From Evtepia gabavorous (GTDB lineage: Bacteria > Bacillota > Clostridia > Oscillospirales > Oscillospiraceae): 64,000 bases of DNA. Below are positions 7,356-16,652 of this stretch, piece after piece; within the stretch, counting starts at the first letter, position 1, and each line of letters starts with the position of its first letter. Where the stretch lies: contig NZ_QQRQ01000007.1 in the NCBI RefSeq assembly GCF_003425665.1, positions 1-64,000 on the forward strand, read 5' to 3'. The translations under genes were made by a program, and so were the position numbers. The notes beneath the pieces are model-generated. The model saw nothing but the letters and a program-made list of their open reading frames with translations, did no database searches and was not told the origin of the DNA.

Positions 7356-9899
7356 TCAGTTGACCCCGAATACACGGTTGATCTGTCCGTTGCCGTTGCC
7401 CATGGAGAGCGTCACCAGGGAGCCGGAATAGGACAGGTTGAAGGATTTGTAGTTGGACTCGTCCGCGATCTGGAAGGAGACAGCGGAGGTAGTCAGCATG
7501 ATCTTCGGCACCACCAGGGACGCACGGGACGCCGAGCTGTTAGGCCGGCCTATGAACACATAGAAGTTGTAGTTCCCGTAATTGAAGGTGATGCTCCCGC
7601 TGGTCAGCGTCCCGTTGTAGAGGGATGTGGCGCTGATGCCCAGGTTTGTCCGAGCCGCCGCTGCGGTCTTCGCACCGGTGCCGCCGTAGGCAATCGCCAA
7701 GGCGTTGGTCAGCGAGATGGACGTCCAGGAATTCCGGTCATACGCCATTTTGACCGCATAGGGCGTCGCCGCCAGCGAACCACTGGTAGAGTTCAGGCTG
7801 TTGGACAGCATGGTGATGCCGTACCGGGCGGTGGTAGCCGGGAGACAGTTCAGTGCGATCCACCACGTCCCGTTATACACAAAATGCACCATCTGGTTGG
7901 CTGTCCACATATTTGCGTTGACGTAGTATCCGTTCGTTCCGCAGATGGCTATAGCCCCGGTCCCGTTCACATTCATGGACGGAGAGGTTGCCGTGTTGGC
8001 GTAGGTGAACTGCACCGCCAGCAGCGCCCCCTTCTCCAGCCTGAACTCATCGCAGGTGACCACCTTTGTCTGTGTGGCGGCGGCGGTTTCGCAGACGCCG
8101 AAGTAGGGTTTGTCAAAGGTGTAGTCGATGTCATCCGGGATCAACGTCCCCTCAATGCGTGTGTCTCCCACCACATGAAGCGCCGCCTCCGGGCTTGGGG
8201 TATTGATACCCACCATCTTCTTGCGAAGCGCCACCAGGGGCGTGCCCTGGGAGACAACGAAATACAGATCCAGCGAGGTCAGCGAATTGAGCTGGTCGCG
8301 GATCTGCAGGTGGAAGTCATAGGACGATTCGGAATCAAGGTTGCACAGCTCCAGATTGGAAAAGGAGAAGCTGGAACTGGTGGCGGTCACCGAGCTAAGG
8401 ATGCTGGTGTAGCTGTTGTACGAGGACGCACTGGTGAGCTTATAGCGGTACCGAGCATAGAGCAGGCTGTTCTTCTGCGCCCCATCCACCGTGATGGGCG
8501 AAATGCTGCCATTGAACACGAGCTGCATCTCGGTCTCGATGTCGTTGGTGCGCCGCAGGGACACGTAGTTTACCCTGGGTTTCGAGTACGGCGCCACAGT
8601 GACGCTCTGGGTAACGGATGCGGTGTATCCCCGCGAGTCCGTCACCGTTAGGGTGATGTCCCGTGTGCCGGATGTGCCGATGGTCCCCAGGGAGAGGGCC
8701 GCGCCTGTGGTGTTGGATTTCGTCACGCCGCTGCACACCGCCGAATAGGACACGATGGAAGCGCCGTTCCTCGCCGTAGCGGTTCCGGGGGTGACTGTCA
8801 GCCGGGAGTAGTCCTGGATGAGCACCTGGTCGTTGTCCGTAATGGCGGTGGTGGTCGAGTAGCTGTCAGCGAAGGTGAATCCGGAGATGCTCGGCCCCGA
8901 ATTTGCCTGTGAAGTTCGGATGGTGCAAGTACAGGTGGATGCGCTGCCGATCTGGGTACTTCCGCTCTTGGTTACCAGTTCGATGGTGGCGGTGAAGGAC
9001 TTGACGCTGGCCATGGCGTTCAGCAGCGTTGTCCGCTCCGAAGAGGTCAGGGTAATGGTGCGGTTAGCTGTTCCCGCCGACCAGATGCGCCCCGCCAGGG
9101 ACAGGTAGGTCGTGGAACCGTTTTTGATGGTGATATAGTTGGTGTAAGCGGCATTGTACACTGTCACCCGCAGGGAAAGGCTGATGGAAGCAGTGTCCGC
9201 CGCAAAACTGCCGCAGCTTAAAAGCACCGCGCCTCCCAGGGTCTTGGCGGATATTGTGGAAGAGGTGCCATACACCTGGTTGGCGCGCTTTCTTGCCCGT
9301 ACCCGCACCGAGTAGGTGGTGTTGGGCGAAAGCGTGGAAAGGGTGACGCTGGCGCTGGTCCCCGCCGTGGTGGAGAACTGCGTCCAGGAAGTACCCCCAT
9401 TCAAGCTGTACTGCCAGAGGTCGGCGGTGGCCGAGGAGGATGCGGAGATCTTAAACCCATTGGCAGTGATGCTGGAAACCGAGCAGGACACCGTGGGAGC
9501 GGAGCGGTCAATGCTATTCAGGGTTACGGTGGTGGAAGCTGTAATAGTTCCAATAGACACACCGGAATAAGTGCCGGAAAACCGCCACGAAGCGGAAAGT
9601 GCCACGCCGGATTTCGTTCCATCCGCATTGTGGCTGACCCTCACGGTCTTGGTCTTCAGCAGCTTCTTTTTCCAGCCGCTGGAGTAATCCTCGATGGCGG
9701 GTACGGTGTAGGTTTCGCTGACGCCGTTGATAGAGATGGTGGAGTCGCTTCTCGCCCCAACATCAAGGGTATAGTAGGACAGATACACTTTCAGGGTGAC
9801 ATCGGTATAGTTGGCGGTCACGCTCTGTGCGCCGCTCCACTCGCAGTACAGGCCGAAGCTGGAAACGGGATAGTTCTGAAATGTGCCGCTGAGAGCCAT
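7356..9899 (-). CDS. Siphovirus tail fibre / minor structural protein (DUF859-like)
   Basis: This 847-aa protein is rich in S, T, G and Y. The N-terminus (MALSGTFQNYPVSSFGLYCE) and the following beta-rich region resemble the DUF859 siphovirus structural family. A fibronectin type III-like module lies near residues 135-215 (SPNTTYSVRVRARKR). The centre repeats beta strands, and the C-terminal third holds fibre-tip-like repeats with GGTGAKTAAAARTNLG, a linker motif common in phage fibres. It probably contacts the host surface. It lies 12 nt downstream of the tail endopeptidase gene. Confidence 0.82.
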   Translation of the reverse strand: MALSGTFQNYPVSSFGLYCEWSGAQSVTANYTDVTLKVYLSYYTLDVGARSDSTISINGVSETYTVPAIEDYSSGWKKKLLKTKTVRVSHNADGTKSGVALSASWRFSGTYSGVSIGTITASTTVTLNSIDRSAPTVSCSVSSITANGFKISASSSATADLWQYSLNGGTSWTQFSTTAGTSASVTLSTLSPNTTYSVRVRARKRANQVYGTSSTISAKTLGGAVLLSCGSFAADTASISLSLRVTVYNAAYTNYITIKNGSTTYLSLAGRIWSAGTANRTITLTSSERTTLLNAMASVKSFTATIELVTKSGSTQIGSASTCTCTIRTSQANSGPSISGFTFADSYSTTTAITDNDQVLIQDYSRLTVTPGTATARNGASIVSYSAVCSGVTKSNTTGAALSLGTIGTSGTRDITLTVTDSRGYTASVTQSVTVAPYSKPRVNYVSLRRTNDIETEMQLVFNGSISPITVDGAQKNSLLYARYRYKLTSASSYNSYTSILSSVTATSSSFSFSNLELCNLDSESSYDFHLQIRDQLNSLTSLDLYFVVSQGTPLVALRKKMVGINTPSPEAALHVVGDTRIEGTLIPDDIDYTFDKPYFGVCETAAATQTKVVTCDEFRLEKGALLAVQFTYANTATSPSMNVNGTGAIAICGTNGYYVNANMWTANQMVHFVYNGTWWIALNCLPATTARYGITMLSNSLNSTSGSLAATPYAVKMAYDRNSWTSISLTNALAIAYGGTGAKTAAAARTNLGISATSLYNGTLTSGSITFNYGNYNFYVFIGRPNSSASRASLVVPKIMLTTSAVSFQIADESNYKSFNLSYSGSLVTLSMGNGNGQINRVFGVN

Positions 9900-9911
9900 T
9901 GCTCCACCTCC

Positions 9912-12305
9912 TTAGTCCAGAATCACGATGTTCAGCCCCTCGGACGCTGTGGCCATGGGGACGAACTTCGTCTTGCCCACCGTGAGTTCGCCGTCCACGG
10001 TGGTTTTCTTTGTGATGGTCTCATCCTTGTTCAGGGAGAAAATCTTTTCCTCGTTGTAGTAGCCGGAGAATTCCGTATTGTTGATGACCGTCCGCTGGGC
10101 TGAGTCCGCGTTGGACACCTCGATGCCCCGGCGGTCGATCTTTACCTCGGAGGTGTAAATCTCATTGGGCGCCGGCGTCCATTTGTGAAGAGACGCCCCC
10201 TCCGTCAGCATGATGTCCGAGACGAACAGGCTGGCATCGCGGGAGTAGATTTTGATGGTGATGACGCTGTCCTGCACGTCCGGGAGCAGAGCGGTGTATT
10301 CCGTCCACTCAAAGGACACCGAGGTATTGAACAGGTCGATCTCCGTATCGCCGTTGATGACGGCCCGGACATAGGCGTTGTAGGTGGAGGTTTTCTTGGC
10401 CTTCACCGTCAGCCGGTAGGCCTGACCCGGCACGATGCTGTCCACCACCTGGGTCAGCGTACTGTAGGCGGCAAGCTGGAAGCAGGAGTTGGACACGGTA
10501 CTGTTCTTGGTTTCCGCACCCTGCTGGGCGGTGATCGTCCCGGCATAGGTCCAGTCATCGGAAAGGCCGTTTAAGCCGGCGGAGTTGCGGACAAAGTTGA
10601 TGCCGCCGCTGTACTGCTCCTGCATGGTGAGGGACAGCCCGTCCACCGACTGCTGAAGCTGGGACATCTGCCCCTCGATGAGCCGGAGGTTTTCCTGCTC
10701 CTCCGTCAGCTCCCCGGTGACGTCCTCCACCGACTCGGTGAGGTCGGCCACATAGCTGTTCAGCCCATCGATGGACTGCTGGAACTGGCTGACCCTGCCG
10801 CTGACCTCCTCCAGGGAGTCCGTGGTGGCATAGGCGCTGAACATGACCTCGCCGCTTTCCAGATCCCACCAGGAGGAACCGTCCTGGGACTGGATCACCC
10901 CGGCCTTAATGATGTTGGCGATGAGAGAGCCGGAGGTGATGAAATCCGCCACGATCTGCCCATCGGCGGTGATGGCGGTTTCATAGGGGCCGTTGTAGCC
11001 GCTGCCGGAGAAGCCAAGCCCCTCCACATTCCACCGCCAGACATTGACCGCATCCTCGATGGAGGGCTGGTCAAGAATCAGCAGCTCGTAAGGAAGGCCG
11101 CTTTCACTGTCGGTGTGCAGCACCACATAGCCGCCGGGCTGACCGGTGATGCGGTCGGTGGCGTTCTGGATGGCGGAGTTCATCAGTGCTGGGAAACGAC
11201 CAGCCTTCTCCGCCGCTTCCTCCGCGCCGGCTTTGGCGTCCGAGACGTTGTTCAGCAGATTGGCCTTGCCGCTGCCCAGGGTGACGGACACATACTTCTC
11301 CGCCAGGGTGTCGTAAACCGTGGTGATGACTTTTGCCTTGGCGGTGATGCCCAGAGCGGAATGCCGGATGGTCACGGTATCGCAGAGGGACACCCGCTCC
11401 AGCACGGCGGCATACTCCGGCTGCTTCCACAGCGGCTCGAAAGAAACGGTGAGCGCGGGAACCTCCACCCCCAGGGGATTGTTCGCCAAATATGTCTGCG
11501 CCTTGGTGCGGAGAGCATCCTCGGTGATGGCTTCTTCCTCTCCAAAGCTGTCGGTAAAATCCCGGATGAGGGTCTTGCGCTGGGACAGCGTGGTGTCCGC
11601 AATGGGAAGCAGCACCTCGGTGAGGGTGACCACCGTTTCGCTCCCGTCCTCGGCGGAGATCACCGCGTAAGGCAGCAGGTCGGTGTACACCTCGGTGATA
11701 TCACTGTCGTGCTCCAGCTCGGTGAGGTTTTTGCCGTACTCGATCACCACTTCGGTATGCTGGCCGCGCCCCTGGTGGTGGATGACGTGGAAGTTGTCCC
11801 ACTCATACTCGCCGCCCCACAGATCAAGAAAGGAACCGGCCACGCCGCCCAGACAAGCACGGACGCTCTGGGGCTTGGCCACGGAGAAGGGCTTTGCCTC
11901 GGAGTAGTCTGTCTGACAGGTGAAGCTGTGGGCGGTGGCGGTGTTCTGAAACACGCGCTGCATGGCAAGAGCCGGTGAAATGCTCTCGCTGGACCAGGTC
12001 AAGGCGGCGATATTAGAGAGGTCGTAGGAGATGTGCTGGGCATACACCGTTACCACGCTATCAATGGGCGTGGTGATGCGGTAGATGCGGAAGGCCTGGT
12101 CATCGGCGGTATCATTGGGTTTGGCCTTGATGATCCGCTCAGAGGACAGCTCCCCATAGTTCCTCCCTGTGACGGGGTATTGGAGCACCAGCTCGTAGGT
12201 GCCGTTTCGCTCCTCGGTCACCTCACAGGAGATACAATCGGCCAGCACGCCGATGCCGTAGGTGGAGAAATCCACCGCATTTGCTTTGAACAGAACCGGA
12301 ATCAT
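9912..12305 (-). CDS. Tail endopeptidase / tail-associated lysin-type minor structural protein
   Basis: This 797-aa protein begins IPVLFKANAVDFSTYGIGVL and continues with the fold of the phage minor structural protein N-terminal (Prophage_tail, Tal) family, to about residue 370. The middle has a coiled coil (repeated QFQQSIDGL and QLQQSVDGL, about 480-560) and the C-terminus a carbohydrate-binding-like beta domain. Tal proteins form the tip hub below Dit. The ATG at 12305 overlaps the Dit stop codon as ATGA. No C-terminal peptidase motif was recognised, so it may be purely structural. Confidence 0.85.
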   Translation of the reverse strand: MIPVLFKANAVDFSTYGIGVLADCISCEVTEERNGTYELVLQYPVTGRNYGELSSERIIKAKPNDTADDQAFRIYRITTPIDSVVTVYAQHISYDLSNIAALTWSSESISPALAMQRVFQNTATAHSFTCQTDYSEAKPFSVAKPQSVRACLGGVAGSFLDLWGGEYEWDNFHVIHHQGRGQHTEVVIEYGKNLTELEHDSDITEVYTDLLPYAVISAEDGSETVVTLTEVLLPIADTTLSQRKTLIRDFTDSFGEEEAITEDALRTKAQTYLANNPLGVEVPALTVSFEPLWKQPEYAAVLERVSLCDTVTIRHSALGITAKAKVITTVYDTLAEKYVSVTLGSGKANLLNNVSDAKAGAEEAAEKAGRFPALMNSAIQNATDRITGQPGGYVVLHTDSESGLPYELLILDQPSIEDAVNVWRWNVEGLGFSGSGYNGPYETAITADGQIVADFITSGSLIANIIKAGVIQSQDGSSWWDLESGEVMFSAYATTDSLEEVSGRVSQFQQSIDGLNSYVADLTESVEDVTGELTEEQENLRLIEGQMSQLQQSVDGLSLTMQEQYSGGINFVRNSAGLNGLSDDWTYAGTITAQQGAETKNSTVSNSCFQLAAYSTLTQVVDSIVPGQAYRLTVKAKKTSTYNAYVRAVINGDTEIDLFNTSVSFEWTEYTALLPDVQDSVITIKIYSRDASLFVSDIMLTEGASLHKWTPAPNEIYTSEVKIDRRGIEVSNADSAQRTVINNTEFSGYYNEEKIFSLNKDETITKKTTVDGELTVGKTKFVPMATASEGLNIVILD

Positions 12306-13036
12306 AGTGTCACCCACCTCGGCTGTACCACCAGGCTGGTCACCGTCCCCACCCAGGAGATGGTGTTGACGCCGGGCTGCAGCCTGGGAAATCCGTCCCC
12401 GCTGACCTTGTCGTTCATGGGGGTCGTGCCGGAGTAAAAGTTCATCTGCTCACTGTCGCAGACGATGCTCCCGTCCAGCCCGGTAAAGACCCAGCTCTTG
12501 TTCTGACCGCCGCCCTGTATGGTCAGGGTAACCGTCCCTTCCCCGGTGAGGGTGAGGATAGGCAGAGACTCAAAGCTCTCCGGGTTGGTCACCGTGGAGC
12601 CGGACTGTGTGAGGGTGATGGGCTCAGTCCCCGCCACACTGTAACGGAAGGGCTGGCAGGAGAAGCTGACGGTGAACACACCGATGCGGTTGAGCTGATC
12701 CTCGATGTCCAGGCTCCCGGAATACACCGCCTTTCGTGTGTAGAGGGTATCATAGCTGTCGGACAGGGTGTGGTAGGCGTTCTGCTCCCCATAGAGCCAG
12801 GCCTCCTTGACCTTGGTGATCTTCTCCGCCAGTTCGGCGATGGACTTGGCGGGCAGGAACACGGAATAGGTCACCTGCACATTGGGGTAGCGGCCATTGG
12901 GCAGGATGAGGTCGCCGTTTCTGCCGGGGATGGACTGGAAGGTCACATCGTACTCCGGGGCAGAAAACACATTCTTGCTCTCAATGCGAAGCCCCATGTC
13001 CAGGGACGAAACCCCGTTATACACAAAATAGTTCAT
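12302..13036 (-). CDS. Distal tail protein (Dit)
   Basis: This 244-aa protein has the conserved N-terminal belt domain of siphovirus Dit proteins, with PGRNGDLILPNGRYPNVQVTY at about residues 39-58 and PFRYS near 130. A small galectin-like beta domain follows. Dit hexamers join the tail tube to the tip complex. It overlaps both neighbours by 4 nt (tape measure upstream, Tal downstream), the usual tail order. Confidence 0.92.
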   Translation of the reverse strand: MNYFVYNGVSSLDMGLRIESKNVFSAPEYDVTFQSIPGRNGDLILPNGRYPNVQVTYSVFLPAKSIAELAEKITKVKEAWLYGEQNAYHTLSDSYDTLYTRKAVYSGSLDIEDQLNRIGVFTVSFSCQPFRYSVAGTEPITLTQSGSTVTNPESFESLPILTLTGEGTVTLTIQGGGQNKSWVFTGLDGSIVCDSEQMNFYSGTTPMNDKVSGDGFPRLQPGVNTISWVGTVTSLVVQPRWVTL

Positions 13037-15645
13037 GCGAAGACCACCCCTTTCCGCTTGGCAAACTGGCCGGCGGTCACCATGATCTCATTGGTGAGCT
13101 GCCGGATGTCCTCATTGGTATAGTTGTTGAAGGTGCCGATGTTCAGCTGCAGGACGAAGCCGCTCTTCCCAGCGCCGCCGGAAACAGCGGAGGCCATGGC
13201 GTTTTCCATGCTGCCCTTCACGGAGAAATCTGTGGGCAGCGCCGTGGTCATATCCTTGGCGAGGTCCTGCATGACCCCGTTGATGTCCTTGCTCATGCCC
13301 TCGGCGGCTTTCACCGCCTGACCGCCGTTGTCCACAATGGAACCGGCAAGGCCCTCCACCAGCATTTCGCCCACCCAGGCCATTTCTTTGGAAGGCGAGT
13401 TGATGCCGAAGAAGCCCAGGATACCGTCCCAGATGCCGGAGATCCAGCCGGACACTTTGTCCCAGATCCATCCGGCCAGTGACTGGATGCCCTGCCACAG
13501 GCCGCGCACCAGGTTGGCGCCCACCTCGGCGATCTTGGAAACGCCCTGACCGAGGGCCGAAACGATCCCCGTGATGATCTGCGGGATTGCCTTCACGATC
13601 TCCGCAATGATGGTCGGGAGATTCGCAATCAGGGATACCAGCAGCTCCACACCGGCCTGGATGATTTGAGGGATGCTGTTGATAAGAGCGTTTACGATGC
13701 CGGTGATGATCTGCGGGATAGCCGCTACAATGGTAGTAATGATCTGGGGCAGCGCCTGGATGAGCGACACCAGCAGGTCGATGCCCGCCTGGATGATCTG
13801 CGGAATGGAGTTCAAAACGGCTGTGATAATGCCTTCGATGATCTGGGGAATAGCCGCGACTATGGCGGCGATGATGTCCGGCAGAGCCGCCACCAGCGAG
13901 GTCAGAAGCTGGATGCCTGTCTCAATGATCTGGGGGATGGCGTCCAGCAGGAAGGTCACGATGCCGTTGATGATCTCCGGCAGGGCCGCGATAAGCACCG
14001 GCAGGGCGTTGAGGATGCCCTGGGCCAGTCCCGTAACCAGCTGCAAAGCCGCGTCCAGGATGAGGGGCAGATTGGCGATAAGGGTCTGGCAGATCTGCAC
14101 CACCATCTGCACAATGGTGGGAACCAGCTGGGGCAGTGCGGAAGCGATGCCGGAAGCCAGGGTTGCCACCACCTGCATTGCCGCCTGTAAAAGCTGTGGC
14201 GCCAGCTCGGTCAGACTGGTGACGAGCTGGAGAACAATGGACAGGGCGGCTGCGGCCAGTTTGGGCAGCGCGTTCACAATGCCGGTGACAAGGGTGGCGA
14301 TGATATTCACCCCGGCTTCCAGCAGTACCGGAAGGCTGGCGAGGATGGCTTCCCCGATGACCGGCACAATGGTGGAGAGCTTCTCCATTAACACAGACAC
14401 CAGGCCGGAGATGCCCTCGGCAAAAGTCTCGGCAGCTACGGCGGTGCCGTTCAGCACGCCCTGCAACCCCTCGCCCATGAGGGACACGAAGGGAATCATG
14501 GCGGTAAGAACATCCGCCGCCATGGTCTTCAGCGTGGTCATGATGGGTTCCGCAATGGCGCCCAGCTGGGCGTAGGCGTCTGTAAGGAGCGCCTGGGCAC
14601 GCTGGGCTTCCATCACATCCCCATTGAGGGTTTTGTAGTTTTCCGCCGCTTCCTGGTACAGGCCGTTGAGGGTATCGGTGATGAGCGCGGCGCGTTCCTG
14701 CTCGGAACTGCAGCCATCCAGCGCCGACTGGAAGGCCTCCTCATTGACCCCTGCCCAGTTGAGGGCGTCCGCCAGCTGGCCGGTGATGGTGCCGGTCTTG
14801 GCGGTCTCATTGGCGGCTTCGGTCAAACCTTCAATGGGAAGGCTGTCCCCGAAGGTGGCCCACACGCCGGCGGCGATATCCGTCCACTGCGCCAGCTCTT
14901 CCTCGGTGGAGCAGAGCTTGGCGAGGTGGTTGACTGCTTCCACGCTGCGGTCCTCTTCGCCCAGGATGGCATAAAAGCCGGTGTAGGCTTCGCCGGCTTG
15001 TTCCGCCGTAAACCCGGCGGTGGTGAAGGCTGCGTCCAGCTTGGCATGATCCTCCCGGTATTTCCGTGTGGATTCCGCCAGGTCGAGGAAACTCTTGGTC
15101 AGCCCGGCGAGGGCGGCGCCGGCGGCGGCAACAGCGGCACCCGCCGTGACCGCCAGGCCTTTGAGGACGGAGCCGACCTTCTCCAGCTTGCCGGAAGCCT
15201 TATCGGTCTTGTCAGCGGCGTCATCGATCTCATCCCCGAACTTGTCCGTCTGCTGGGCTGCATCCCGCATCTCATCGCCCATGGAATCGATGGCCCTCTG
15301 GTTCTGGTCAAGCTCCCGCTCCATGTTGTTCAGAGAGGCCTGGGCATTGTTGAGCTGGATCTGCCACTGCTGGGTGCGCCGGTCGTTCTCCCCGAAAGAG
15401 GTGGAAGCGTTCTCCAGCGCCTTGCGCAGGGTCTCGATTTTCTTCTTCTGGGTATCGATCTCCTTGCCCAGCACCTGATTCCGGGCGGTGAGGGCTTCCA
15501 CGGAATCATCGTTTTTGTCAAACTGGGACTGTACGACCTTCATTTCGGAGCCGAGGACCTTGAAGGACTGGTTGATGTCCGCCAGCGCCTTCTTGAATTC
15601 CTTTTCGCCCTCCAGCCCGATTTTCAGGCCAAAGTTATCCGCCAT
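13033..15645 (-). CDS. Tail tape measure protein
   Basis: An 870-aa protein that sets tail length. Residues 1-170 are coiled coil (KIGLEGEKEFKKALADINQS onward), a hydrophobic alanine-rich stretch follows near 165-185, and residues about 420-700 are tandem amphipathic repeats with PQII every 18-20 residues. The C-terminus has GINSPSKEM, common in tape measure proteins. The ATG has a near-perfect AAGGAGGTG 7 nt upstream. It is preceded by terminators and a toxin-antitoxin module rather than directly by the chaperone gene. Confidence 0.94.
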   Translation of the reverse strand: MADNFGLKIGLEGEKEFKKALADINQSFKVLGSEMKVVQSQFDKNDDSVEALTARNQVLGKEIDTQKKKIETLRKALENASTSFGENDRRTQQWQIQLNNAQASLNNMERELDQNQRAIDSMGDEMRDAAQQTDKFGDEIDDAADKTDKASGKLEKVGSVLKGLAVTAGAAVAAAGAALAGLTKSFLDLAESTRKYREDHAKLDAAFTTAGFTAEQAGEAYTGFYAILGEEDRSVEAVNHLAKLCSTEEELAQWTDIAAGVWATFGDSLPIEGLTEAANETAKTGTITGQLADALNWAGVNEEAFQSALDGCSSEQERAALITDTLNGLYQEAAENYKTLNGDVMEAQRAQALLTDAYAQLGAIAEPIMTTLKTMAADVLTAMIPFVSLMGEGLQGVLNGTAVAAETFAEGISGLVSVLMEKLSTIVPVIGEAILASLPVLLEAGVNIIATLVTGIVNALPKLAAAALSIVLQLVTSLTELAPQLLQAAMQVVATLASGIASALPQLVPTIVQMVVQICQTLIANLPLILDAALQLVTGLAQGILNALPVLIAALPEIINGIVTFLLDAIPQIIETGIQLLTSLVAALPDIIAAIVAAIPQIIEGIITAVLNSIPQIIQAGIDLLVSLIQALPQIITTIVAAIPQIITGIVNALINSIPQIIQAGVELLVSLIANLPTIIAEIVKAIPQIITGIVSALGQGVSKIAEVGANLVRGLWQGIQSLAGWIWDKVSGWISGIWDGILGFFGINSPSKEMAWVGEMLVEGLAGSIVDNGGQAVKAAEGMSKDINGVMQDLAKDMTTALPTDFSVKGSMENAMASAVSGGAGKSGFVLQLNIGTFNNYTNEDIRQLTNEIMVTAGQFAKRKGVVFA
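13560..14330 (-). repeat. Degenerate tandem repeats in the tape measure gene
   Basis: Runs such as GGCATCGTCGACC-like codons for IPQIITGIV and PQIIQAGIDLL recur about every 55-60 bp, seen on the plus strand as repeated GATGATCTG and GGGATGGC segments. They encode the amphipathic tape repeats and are not independent elements. Confidence 0.7.
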
Positions 15646-15672
15646 CCGTGGTCACCTCCTTCAAAATGGCAT

Positions 15673-15727
15673 AAAAAAAGCCCGGATTACTCCAGGCAAA
15701 AGAAAAGAGCCGATGACTCGACTCTTT
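15673..15727 (-). terminator. Two tandem terminators after the toxin gene
   Basis: A first stem (AAAGAGCCG with CGACTCTTT, 15704-15712 and 15719-15727) is followed by TCTTTT. A second stem (GCCCGG with CCAGGC, 15680-15685 and 15692-15697) is followed by seven T residues at 15673-15679. They insulate the toxin-antitoxin transcript from the tape measure gene, though late transcription must still pass. Confidence 0.8.
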
Positions 15728-15739
15728 CCAAAACTCGAT

Positions 15740-16069
15740 TCAGTTTCCTTGCATTTTTCGGAGCTGGGCGTCAATATCCCGCCCGCCGTACATGACGCAG
15801 AGCACCGTGACGGTTTTTACCTGGTGGTTTGGGATGTAGAACACCAGGTAATTGTCCACCGGCATGACCCGGAGGTTGCGGCTGCTCCATGGCTCTCGGT
15901 CGTAGACCCGGAACCGCTCCGGCATCTCATCCAGCTTGAGGATGTTCTCCTCCAAGCGGTCCAGCTGGCCATTGGCGTTTTGCTCCGACTGAAGCTCCAC
16001 CGCGATATAGCGGTAGATTTCCCGCAGGTCGTGCTTTGCTTCCGGGGTCAGCGTCACCTCATAGCTCAT
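15740..16069 (-). CDS. RelE/ParE family toxin
   Basis: This 109-aa protein has the RelE/ParE fold: YEVTLTPEAKHDLREIYRYI at the N-terminus, a central helix pair and a C-terminal sheet ending VTVLCVMYGGRDID. Family members block translation by cutting ribosome-bound mRNA or inhibit gyrase; which applies here cannot be told. It overlaps the antitoxin gene by 4 nt. It lies inside the phage tail operon but has its own promoter and terminators. Confidence 0.9.
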   Translation of the reverse strand: MSYEVTLTPEAKHDLREIYRYIAVELQSEQNANGQLDRLEENILKLDEMPERFRVYDREPWSSRNLRVMPVDNYLVFYIPNHQVKTVTVLCVMYGGRDIDAQLRKMQGN

Positions 16070-16368
16070 ACGCCCAGTTCTCCACGCAGCTCGTCAAACG
16101 CCTGCTTTGCAGGGATGACTTGCCCGGCCTTCATCTGGGCATAGCCCTTCTCCAGTTCCGTATCCATCTGTTCTGCCGTCATACGGCTGACGTCCAGCGG
16201 ATGCTCCGGGAGCTTTACCTCGAAGGGCAGTCCCCGCTGGAGGATGACCTGCTTGTAGAACATGGTGATGGCATTGGACGCCGGGATGCCCAGGGCGCTG
16301 AGGATGGCTTCTGCCTGTTCCTTGACCTCCGGCTCAATGCGCGCATACAGATTTGCCGACTTTGCCAT
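16066..16368 (-). CDS. RelB/DinJ family antitoxin
   Basis: This 100-aa protein has an N-terminal ribbon-helix-helix (SANLYARIEPEVKEQAEAIL ... ITMFYKQVI, about residues 4-50) like RelB/DinJ and a C-terminal toxin-binding tail. It would neutralise the adjacent RelE-like toxin and repress the promoter upstream. The ATG at 16368 follows AAAGGAG by 8 nt; a TTG 6 nt upstream overlaps less favourably. Confidence 0.9.
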   Translation of the reverse strand: MAKSANLYARIEPEVKEQAEAILSALGIPASNAITMFYKQVILQRGLPFEVKLPEHPLDVSRMTAEQMDTELEKGYAQMKAGQVIPAKQAFDELRGELGV

Positions 16369-16411
16369 ATCCAAGACTCCTTTCGGGATTTATGGTTTCT
16401 TCCTCGTCTCC

Positions 16412-16440
16412 ATTGTACTCTGTTGTGCGGACAAAAGCAA
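16412..16440 (-). promoter_or_regulatory. Promoter of the toxin-antitoxin pair
   Basis: On the minus strand, TTGCTT (16435-16440), 17-bp spacer, TACAAT (16412-16417), about 45 nt before the antitoxin start. A host-type promoter here makes the module independent of phage late transcription. Confidence 0.75.
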
Positions 16441-16448
16441 TACATTAT

Positions 16449-16652
16449 TCAAATCCCGTAGGGAATCACATCGTCAATGGTCAGCTCCCGCTTGGGCTTC
16501 GCCAGGCCGAGGAACTGCTTGTGGCACTCCCACAGATCCAGCAGCAGGCCAAAGGGCAGGAGCATGGTTTGCTCCGGAGTAAAGCCCAGCTGGGCGGTGC
16601 CGTAATAGAAAAGCCGGGTAAACAGCTCGGCGTCTGTTACCCGACTTGCGCG
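16449..16652 (-). CDS. Tail assembly chaperone, -1 frameshift extension (GT part)
   Basis: This segment has no start codon of its own. It continues the upstream chaperone after a -1 frameshift at the A AAA AAC site (16652-16658) and adds 67 residues (RASRVTDAELFTRLFYYGTA, then QLGFTPEQTMLLPFGLLLDL and a tail ending DVIPYGI) to a TGA at 16449-16451. The fusion would be 190 aa. In phages such as lambda (G/GT) and many siphoviruses, a minor share of ribosomes make the longer form, which recruits the tape measure protein. The sequence matches second-frame chaperone segments of other Firmicutes phages in character. Confidence 0.88.
   Translation of the reverse strand, partial: RASRVTDAELFTRLFYYGTAQLGFTPEQTMLLPFGLLLDLWECHKQFLGLAKPKRELTIDDVIPYGI

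Noticed and set aside
13560-14330. Possible CRISPR-like or satellite array
   Set aside because: The repeats are degenerate, in frame and encode the tape measure helices. No spacer-repeat array exists in the window.
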